A stretch of 5,685 nt of DNA from Actinobacteria bacterium UBA5976 (lineage in GTDB: Bacteria; Actinomycetota; Actinomycetes; S36-B12; UBA5976), in the NCBI GenBank assembly GCA_002430405.1, contig DJBM01000005.1, positions 1 through 5,685 on the forward strand. The letters run 5' to 3'. This document shows positions 1-4,531 of this stretch, piece by piece. The notes beneath the pieces are model-generated. The model saw only the letters and a program-made list of their open reading frames with translations. It made no database searches and was not told the origin of the DNA. How positions within the stretch are numbered: position 1 is the stretch's first letter; each line of letters opens with the position of its first letter. The translations under genes and the position numbers were made by a program.

Positions 1-927
1 AGACGCACACCTGGATTTTCGGGTGCGGATTTAGCAAACGTACTCAACGAAGCTGCATTGCTTACAGCGCGTACAGATCAGAAACTTATTACCAACGAAA
101 CTCTTGATGAGGCAATTGATCGCGTGATTGGTGGACCGCAAAAGCGCACCAGAGTTATGGGTGAGCACGAACGTTTGATCACTGCATATCATGAAGGCGG
201 CCACGCGCTTGTTGCGGCCGCGCTACCTAACACTGACCCAGTCCATAAAGTAACAATTTTGCCGCGTGGTCGGGCACTTGGTTACACCATGGTGCTGCCA
301 GAAAGTGATAAATACTCAACCACTCGAAGCGAGATGCAGGATCAACTTGCTTACATGCTCGGTGGGCGCGCTGCCGAAGAAATGATTTTTCACGATCCAA
401 CAACAGGTGCGAGCAACGACATCGAGAAAGCAACTTCAGTTGCCCGCAAAATGGTTATGCAATTCGGAATGACTGAACGCCTGGGTGCAATTAAATACGG
501 AGCTGAATCCGGCGAAGTATTTATGGGTCGTGACATGGGCCATGGTCGTGAGTACTCAGAAGAAGTCGCTTCGGCAATTGATGAAGAGGTGCGCGCATTT
601 ATCGATGTTGCCCATCATGAGGCTTACGAAATTCTGGCTGAAAATCGCGATGTTCTGGATGCCTTAGTCGTCGAGTTACTTGAAAAGGAAACGCTTAACC
701 GCGAGGAAATAGAACGCATTTTCCAGCCGTTGAATCGTCGCCCAGGTCGTCCAGCATGGACCGGGTCAGCTCGTCGCTCGCCTAGTGATCGTCCGCCAGT
801 TGATGTGCCACCACTGGCATTAACTAATGCATTTGGCCCTAAGGCTGTTGGTGAATCTAATGGTGAGGTCGTAACTGATGTGGCCGAAGAATTATTGACC
901 GATTCAACATCTGCCGAAACTCCTTAG
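1..927 (+). CDS. ftsH: ATP-dependent zinc metalloprotease FtsH, C-terminal part (5' end outside window)
   Basis: FtsH is a hexameric, membrane-anchored AAA+ protease that degrades misassembled membrane proteins and some soluble regulators. The frame is open from the first base, so the N-terminal TM helices and the Walker A/B part of the ATPase lie upstream. The first codons encode the end of the AAA module (PGFSGADLANVLNEAALL). The M41 peptidase domain follows, with the zinc motif HEGGH at bases 190-204 and the third zinc ligand Asp in GASNDIEKA (base 418). The conserved GRDMGHGREYSEEVA helix region comes next, and the C-terminal helical region ends at EIERIF. The last ~60 residues are a low-complexity, Pro- and Glu-rich tail containing SPSDRPPVDVP, similar to the tail of actinobacterial FtsH but much shorter than in mycobacteria. 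HEGGH in place of the common HEAGH is normal in Actinobacteria. The gene ends 8 nt before folE, the usual actinobacterial order. Identification is very secure; an internal TTG at 58 is not a start. Confidence 0.97.
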   Translation, partial: RRTPGFSGADLANVLNEAALLTARTDQKLITNETLDEAIDRVIGGPQKRTRVMGEHERLITAYHEGGHALVAAALPNTDPVHKVTILPRGRALGYTMVLPESDKYSTTRSEMQDQLAYMLGGRAAEEMIFHDPTTGASNDIEKATSVARKMVMQFGMTERLGAIKYGAESGEVFMGRDMGHGREYSEEVASAIDEEVRAFIDVAHHEAYEILAENRDVLDALVVELLEKETLNREEIERIFQPLNRRPGRPAWTGSARRSPSDRPPVDVPPLALTNAFGPKAVGESNGEVVTDVAEELLTDSTSAETP

Positions 928-935
928 GCAAACGC

Positions 936-1547
936 GTGAGCATCGATCCAATTGAAAAATTGAATGAACCGCCAGCAGTTAGACCATTTGACGCGGTTCG
1001 TGTGGAAGCGGCAATCCGCGAATTACTAATTGGAATTGGCGAAAACCCAGACCGTGAGGGATTAGCGCAAACACCAGCCCGTGTTGCTAAGTCATACGCA
1101 GAGATTTTTGGCGGCCTTCATCAAAGCGCACAAGAGGTTTTAACAACTTCATTTTCCCTTGGACACGATGAATTAGTTGTAGTGCGAGACATCCCGATTT
1201 ATTCAACGTGCGAACATCATTTGCTGCCATTCCATGGCGTTGGACATGTTGGTTACATTCCTGGCGAAGATGGCAAGATCACTGGGCTTTCCAAAATTGC
1301 TCGGCTTGTCGATATGTATTCTCGCCGTCCACAGGTCCAAGAACGCTTAACTACGCAGATCGCAGATGCCATGACAGAAATACTTGGCGCGCGTGGATCA
1401 ATAGTTGTGATCGAATGCGAACACTTATGTATGTCTATGCGCGGAATTCGTAAGCCAGGCTCGAAAACTTTAACATCCGTGGTTCGTGGCCAATTGCGTG
1501 ATCCCGCAACGCGCATCGAAGCTATGTCACTTATTAACGGAAAGTAA
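936..1547 (+). CDS. folE: GTP cyclohydrolase I (FolE, type IA)
   Basis: FolE catalyses GTP + H2O to 7,8-dihydroneopterin triphosphate + formate, the first committed step of folate synthesis, in the cytoplasm. The protein has 203 residues, normal for the family. The zinc site is complete: Cys92 and His95 in STCEHHLLPFHG, and Cys165 in CEHLCMSMRGI. By alignment to the E. coli enzyme from memory, His94 and His163 correspond to catalytic His112 and His179. Other family motifs are the N-terminal NPDREGLAQTPARVAKSY, the GYIPG strand, and the GLSKIARLVDMYSRRPQVQERLT region. The start is GTG; an AGG at 926-928, overlapping the ftsH stop, sits 7 nt upstream and could serve as a weak Shine-Dalgarno. 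The 8-nt gap to ftsH leaves no room for a separate regulated leader, so it is probably co-transcribed with ftsH. The zinc cysteines make this the metal-dependent IA type, not the FolE2 type. Nothing is missing or truncated. Confidence 0.97.
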   Translation: MSIDPIEKLNEPPAVRPFDAVRVEAAIRELLIGIGENPDREGLAQTPARVAKSYAEIFGGLHQSAQEVLTTSFSLGHDELVVVRDIPIYSTCEHHLLPFHGVGHVGYIPGEDGKITGLSKIARLVDMYSRRPQVQERLTTQIADAMTEILGARGSIVVIECEHLCMSMRGIRKPGSKTLTSVVRGQLRDPATRIEAMSLINGK

Positions 1548-1552
1548 TTTCG

Positions 1553-2404
1553 ATGCTGCATCCAAGTGGGCTACCAAATCAAATTAGTTCATTAGAACGC
1601 ACACTTGTCATGGGCGTAATTAATGTCACGCCAGATTCATTTAGTGATGGTGGATTATTTCTAGATTCTAAAGTTGCAATCGCGCATGCCCAGCAAATGC
1701 TTGTGGATGGTGTGGACATTATTGATGTTGGCGGCGAATCAACTCGTCCAGGTTCAGAGCGGATTTCGGCGCAAGAGGAAATTGATCGAGTACTTCCAGT
1801 CATTTACGAACTGGCCAAAACGGATGCAATATTAAGTATTGACACTATGCGCGCTGAAGTTGCCAAGGCCGCAATGTCTGCGGGCGCTCACATGATTAAT
1901 GATGTGAGTGGCGGAAAAGCTGACCCAGAAATGCTGGAATATGTTGCAAAGATTTCCGCACCATATATTTTGATGCATTGGCGTGGGCCTTCGAACATCA
2001 TGAATACTTTGACAAATTATGACGAAGTCGTGCGAGATGTAACTATGGAAATCAGTGCTCAAGTCGAGGCAGCTGTTTCGGCCGGAATTTCCAGAGACCG
2101 CATTGCCATAGACCCTGGCATCGGATTTGCTAAAACAGTTGAGCAAAACTGGCCGATCTTAAAGCACCTTGACGTTTTAGATGAGCTGGGACTTCCAATA
2201 TTGATGGGTGCATCGCGCAAGAAATTCCTAGGTGAATTACTTGCAAGAAACGGCGAACCACGTGTTATGGAAGAGCGCGAGTCCGCAACCACTGCTATTT
2301 CAACGTTGATGGCATTTCGAAATACCTGGGCAGTACGGGTGCATGATGTGAAAGCATCCAGGGACGCAATTGCCGTCGTAGAACGATTGGCACAAACAAT
2401 ATGA
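1553..2404 (+). CDS. folP: Dihydropteroate synthase (FolP)
   Basis: FolP condenses 6-hydroxymethyl-7,8-dihydropterin diphosphate with p-aminobenzoate to form dihydropteroate; it is a cytoplasmic TIM-barrel enzyme and the sulfonamide target. The 283-residue length is typical. All signature motifs are present: GVINVTPDSFSDGG (21-34, Asn24), DVGGESTRPGS (58-68, Thr64/Arg65/Pro66), SIDT (Asp97), INDVSGG (Asn116), IDPGIGFAKT (Asp187), GASRKKF (219-225, Lys223) and VRVHDV (Arg262, His264). The two pABA-side loops that change in resistance variants look like the ordinary sequence, so nothing suggests a resistant form. The ATG lies 5 nt after the folE stop; GGAAAG at 1539-1544, 8 nt upstream, is a plausible weak ribosome binding site inside the end of folE. 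The 3' end overlaps folB by 4 nt. Its place between folE and folB matches the mycobacterial folP1 operon, so it is the main DHPS rather than the divergent FolP2 paralogue. Confidence 0.97.
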   Translation: MLHPSGLPNQISSLERTLVMGVINVTPDSFSDGGLFLDSKVAIAHAQQMLVDGVDIIDVGGESTRPGSERISAQEEIDRVLPVIYELAKTDAILSIDTMRAEVAKAAMSAGAHMINDVSGGKADPEMLEYVAKISAPYILMHWRGPSNIMNTLTNYDEVVRDVTMEISAQVEAAVSAGISRDRIAIDPGIGFAKTVEQNWPILKHLDVLDELGLPILMGASRKKFLGELLARNGEPRVMEERESATTAISTLMAFRNTWAVRVHDVKASRDAIAVVERLAQTI

Positions 2405-2757
2405 TGGACAAAATTTCGATAACTGGAATTACTGGTTTTGGATACCACGGAGTCCTTGAACACGAGCGCCGGGATGGTCAAACTTTTTTGGTCGACCTAG
2501 AAGTAATCACTAATTTTGATTCAGCAATTTCCTCCGATGATGTTCGGGACACCGTTAATTATGCAGAACTGGCTGAGATTGCTCACGCTGCAATCACAGG
2601 GGAGCCAGTTAACTTAATTGAAAAACTTGCTAACCAAATTGCCTCTGATTGCTTAGACATAGCTGGAGTCACCGCAGTAACTGTTACAGTGCACAAACCT
2701 CAAGCACCAATTCCAGTCCCATTTGGCAACGTCTCAGTGTCTAGGTCCTTACCGTAA
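2401..2757 (+). CDS. folB: Dihydroneopterin aldolase (FolB)
   Basis: FolB converts 7,8-dihydroneopterin to 6-hydroxymethyl-7,8-dihydropterin and glycolaldehyde; the enzyme is a small T-fold octamer in the cytoplasm. The protein has 118 residues, the normal length. Catalytic and pterin-binding positions known from the Staphylococcus aureus enzyme are all found: Glu22 after GYHGVLEHE, Tyr54 in DTVNYAEL, Glu74 in NLIEKLAN, and Lys99 in VHKPQAPIP. The GQTFLVDLEV strand (26-35) is also typical. Two ATG codons stand in tandem at 2401 and 2404. The first gives a 4-nt ATGA overlap with the folP stop and the second a 1-nt overlap, so either fits translational coupling. No good Shine-Dalgarno is visible upstream, which supports re-initiation after folP. 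The stop overlaps the folK start by one base (TAATG). The related enzyme FolX has the same fold, but the context with folE, folP and folK favours FolB. Confidence 0.96.
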   Translation: MMDKISITGITGFGYHGVLEHERRDGQTFLVDLEVITNFDSAISSDDVRDTVNYAELAEIAHAAITGEPVNLIEKLANQIASDCLDIAGVTAVTVTVHKPQAPIPVPFGNVSVSRSLP

Positions 2758-3257
2758 TGAAGGCAACTGTTGGGCTGGGCTCAAACATGGGCGATAGGCT
2801 CGCTAACCTACAATTCGCAATTGATTCGCTAAATGCCACAGTTGGAACCCAAGTTCATTCAATTTCACCAGTTTATGAAACAGATCCAGTTGGTGGCCCA
2901 GCGCAAGATGATTATCTAAATGCAGTTGCAGTGTTAAAAACTATTTTGTCACCGGAACAACTTCTCGATGCAACTCAACAGATCGAACTTTCAGCTCATC
3001 GGGAACGTAATGAACATTGGGGCCCGCGTACCCTGGACTTAGATTTGTTGGCAATGGATGATCTAACTCTTAATTCGCAGAATTTAGTTTTGCCACACCC
3101 AAGAGCGCATGAACGCGGCTTCGTCTTATTGCCTTGGTCAACACTTGATCCGAACTTTATAATTCCAGGACATCAAAGCGTTGCAGAATTACTAGCGGAG
3201 GTTGACATAAGTGGCGTGCGGCCAAGGCCAGATCTAACACTTGTGGTTTCGCAATGA
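2757..3257 (+). CDS. folK: 2-amino-4-hydroxy-6-hydroxymethyldihydropteridine pyrophosphokinase (FolK)
   Basis: FolK (HPPK) transfers pyrophosphate from ATP to 6-hydroxymethyl-7,8-dihydropterin, making the substrate of FolP. The 166 residues match the single-domain family length. Motifs in order are GLGSNMGDRLANL (6-18), VYETDPVGGPAQDDYLNAV (39-57), the ATP/Mg site WGPRTLDLDLL (88-98), and LPHPRAHERGFVLLPW (112-127). Arg91, Asp94 and Asp96 correspond to E. coli Arg92 and the magnesium-binding Asp95 and Asp97. The start ATG shares its first base with the folB stop codon, so translation is very likely coupled. The stop overlaps the next gene by 4 nt (ATGA). It is a stand-alone protein, not fused to FolB or FolP as happens in some other bacteria and eukaryotes. 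Confidence 0.97.
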   Translation: MKATVGLGSNMGDRLANLQFAIDSLNATVGTQVHSISPVYETDPVGGPAQDDYLNAVAVLKTILSPEQLLDATQQIELSAHRERNEHWGPRTLDLDLLAMDDLTLNSQNLVLPHPRAHERGFVLLPWSTLDPNFIIPGHQSVAELLAEVDISGVRPRPDLTLVVSQ

Positions 3258-3736
3258 TTCAGCAAACTAAAGTTTCCACGTTAGTGGTGCTTTCGGTGTT
3301 AGCCAGTGCAATCGGTTGGTCACTTTCCCAGCTTTGGCCAATGTGGTTCGAACAAGGCATTCCAATTTCAGTTGGTAGCGCGGTGGCCATGGTGCTGGTA
3401 GCTCTGAGTTTGTTGGTATGGACGCTGATGACTCGGGCACGGCTAAAGCCAGGCTCACAAGCACCCAGATTGCATCCACTAATTGCAGCGCGAACTGCAG
3501 CGCTGGCAATGTCAGCTTCTCGAGTGGGCTCATTAGTTTTGGGTTTCTATTTTGGTGTTGCGTTATCAAGCCTTGCGGGAGCAAATTCACCAGCGGCCGG
3601 TAACCGAATAGTTATTTCCATAATCACGGCAGTCGCCAGTTTATTAACCGCGGCTATTGCACTATGGCTAGAAAGAATTTGTCGGTTACCACAGCCGCCG
3701 GCTAAATCGGATGTCAGGAATGGTACTTCCGCTTAG
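3254..3736 (+). CDS. DUF3180 family four-TM membrane protein of unknown function
   Basis: This is a small integral membrane protein of 160 residues whose function is not known. Four hydrophobic segments are seen at about residues 7-28, 37-60, 83-108 and 117-140, joined by short loops, with a basic stretch after TM2 (RARLKPG) and a polar C-terminal tail after LERICRLP. The motif PLIAARTAALAMSASRVGSLVLG leading into TM3, and the LERICRLP end, match my memory of the actinobacterial DUF3180 family, which is regularly encoded directly after folK. No catalytic motif, metal-binding histidine cluster or signal cleavage site is apparent. It overlaps folK by 4 nt (ATGA) and lacks an upstream Shine-Dalgarno, so it appears translationally coupled to the folate genes. 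A link to pterin or folate metabolism is inference from position only. Its stop codon overlaps a possible promoter for the next gene. Confidence 0.88.
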   Translation: MIQQTKVSTLVVLSVLASAIGWSLSQLWPMWFEQGIPISVGSAVAMVLVALSLLVWTLMTRARLKPGSQAPRLHPLIAARTAALAMSASRVGSLVLGFYFGVALSSLAGANSPAAGNRIVISIITAVASLLTAAIALWLERICRLPQPPAKSDVRNGTSA

Positions 3737-3739
3737 ACT
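3711..3739 (+). promoter_or_regulatory. Candidate leaderless promoter for the carbon-nitrogen hydrolase gene
   Basis: TAGACT at 3734-3739 fits the actinobacterial -10 pattern TANNNT. It ends exactly 6 nt before the ATG at 3746, which would put +1 on the A of the start codon, the geometry of leaderless transcripts common in Actinobacteria. ATGTCA at 3711-3716 matches TTGACA at four of six positions, with a 17-nt spacer. There is no Shine-Dalgarno before the ATG, also consistent with leaderless initiation. The -10 box overlaps the TAG stop of the DUF3180 gene. This is a motif match only; read-through from the folate operon remains possible. Confidence 0.45.
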
Positions 3740-3745
3740 TCTGGT

Positions 3746-4531
3746 ATGAGTCGAGTCGCGCTGCTGCAAATAGACGTTAGCGATACCGAGACACCCGAAG
3801 CTAGAGTTCTGCGAGTTTTAGATTTTGTTGCGCAACAAAAAGGTAAATGTGATTTAGCTATTCTGCCTGAGTTGTGGAAAATCGGTGCATTTAATTCTGG
3901 CGCGTTGGAAGCTTACGCTGAACCAACTGATAGTGAATTAGTTAAGCAATTGCAACAAGCTGCCAAGTCTGGAAACTTTTGGTTACATGGCGGCTCATTT
4001 GTTGAACGACTTGCAGATGGTGGAATGTCCAACACTGCTGTGTTCATTAATCCAGCAGGTGAGATTGTTGATTTCTATCGCAAGATGCATCTTTATGGAT
4101 TTGATCGTGGCGAAGCGATTTTACTTAATCGTGGAACGCAGATTGTGACCACGCAAGATACTCCTGTTGGTCACGCTGGTTTAGCTATTTGCTACGACTT
4201 GCGCTTCCCAGAGTTGTTCCGTGGCATGGGCGATTTAGGCGTTGAAACGATACTTATCAGCTCAGGTTGGCCAACGCCACGGATTAATCACTGGCGAGTT
4301 TTGAACCAAGCCCGTGCCATTGAAAACCAGGCTTGGGTGATTGCGTGTAACGAGGTTGGACTAAACGGCGACATCATGTTGGGTGGTCATTCAATGGTTG
4401 TAAGCCCACGTGGTGAAATTGTGGCAGAGGCTGGTACTTCGGAAGAAGTTCTTTACGCAGACATTGAGCTTGCCCAAGTTGCCCAGTTTAGGGCCGAGCA
4501 CCCATTCCAAAAAGATCGCTTTATTCGCTAG
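3746..4531 (+). CDS. Carbon-nitrogen hydrolase (nitrilase superfamily; possibly omega-amidase-like)
   Basis: Cytoplasmic enzyme of the nitrilase superfamily, which hydrolyses or transfers non-peptide carbon-nitrogen bonds, mostly amides. The protein has 261 residues, the usual single-domain size. The catalytic triad is visible: Glu42 in LAILPELW, Lys113 in FYRKMHLYG, and nucleophile Cys149 in GLAICYDLRFPELFR; a second conserved Glu (123) sits in FDRGE. The region GWPTPRINHWRVLNQARAIEN (174-194) resembles the omega-amidase group (Nit2, YafV/MtnU), which deaminates alpha-keto acid omega-amides. No glutaminase-coupled NAD synthetase domain or signal peptide is present. The start MSRVALLQI is the standard first strand of the family. 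The 9-nt gap to DUF3180 allows co-transcription, but a leaderless promoter is also possible. The 3' end runs 11 nt into the convergent CtaG gene. Family assignment is firm; substrate is not, and deaminated-glutathione or carbamoyl-type substrates cannot be excluded. Confidence 0.93.
   Translation: MSRVALLQIDVSDTETPEARVLRVLDFVAQQKGKCDLAILPELWKIGAFNSGALEAYAEPTDSELVKQLQQAAKSGNFWLHGGSFVERLADGGMSNTAVFINPAGEIVDFYRKMHLYGFDRGEAILLNRGTQIVTTQDTPVGHAGLAICYDLRFPELFRGMGDLGVETILISSGWPTPRINHWRVLNQARAIENQAWVIACNEVGLNGDIMLGGHSMVVSPRGEIVAEAGTSEEVLYADIELAQVAQFRAEHPFQKDRFIR
3823..3840. repeat. Perfect 18-bp palindrome inside the hydrolase gene
   Basis: TTTTGTTGCGCAACAAAA reads identically on both strands, with 9-bp half-sites and no spacer; the flanking A/A pair breaks the symmetry. 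It encodes residues of the stretch DFVAQQK near the N-terminus of the hydrolase and begins 77 nt downstream of its start codon. A perfectly symmetric site of this length could be an operator for a dimeric repressor acting just downstream of the candidate promoter, or chance in coding sequence. No U-tract or loop makes it a terminator. Confidence 0.4.
4521..4531. other. Convergent 3' gene overlap (11 bp)
   Basis: The hydrolase stop (TAG, 4529-4531, plus strand) and the CtaG stop (TAA read on the minus strand at 4521-4523) lie within the other gene's last codons. The two coding regions therefore overlap tail to tail by 11 bp with no intergenic spacer. No stem-loop followed by a T-run is seen on either strand nearby, so the two transcripts probably extend into each other. 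Confidence 0.9.

Noticed and set aside
949..962. CAATT-GAAA-AATTG hairpin just inside folE as a regulatory element
   Set aside because: Five A/T-rich pairs make a very weak stem, and there is no leader in which a riboswitch or attenuator could form.
1253..1561. 102-codon open frame on the minus strand under folE
   Set aside because: Antisense shadow of the conserved FolE catalytic region; no family motifs and no plausible start signal.
2059..2481. 140-codon open frame on the minus strand across the folP/folB junction
   Set aside because: It lies wholly antisense to two clearly conserved folate genes, has no recognisable motif, and its composition is what the antisense of these codons gives.
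3267..3590. 107-codon minus-strand frame under the DUF3180 gene
   Set aside because: The plus-strand frame has four clean TM segments and family motifs; the minus-strand product lacks any coherent feature.
3599..3690. Inverted repeat GGTAACCG (3599-3606) and CGGTTACC (3683-3690)
   Set aside because: Eight-bp arms separated by 76 nt within coding sequence are expected by chance in a window this size.
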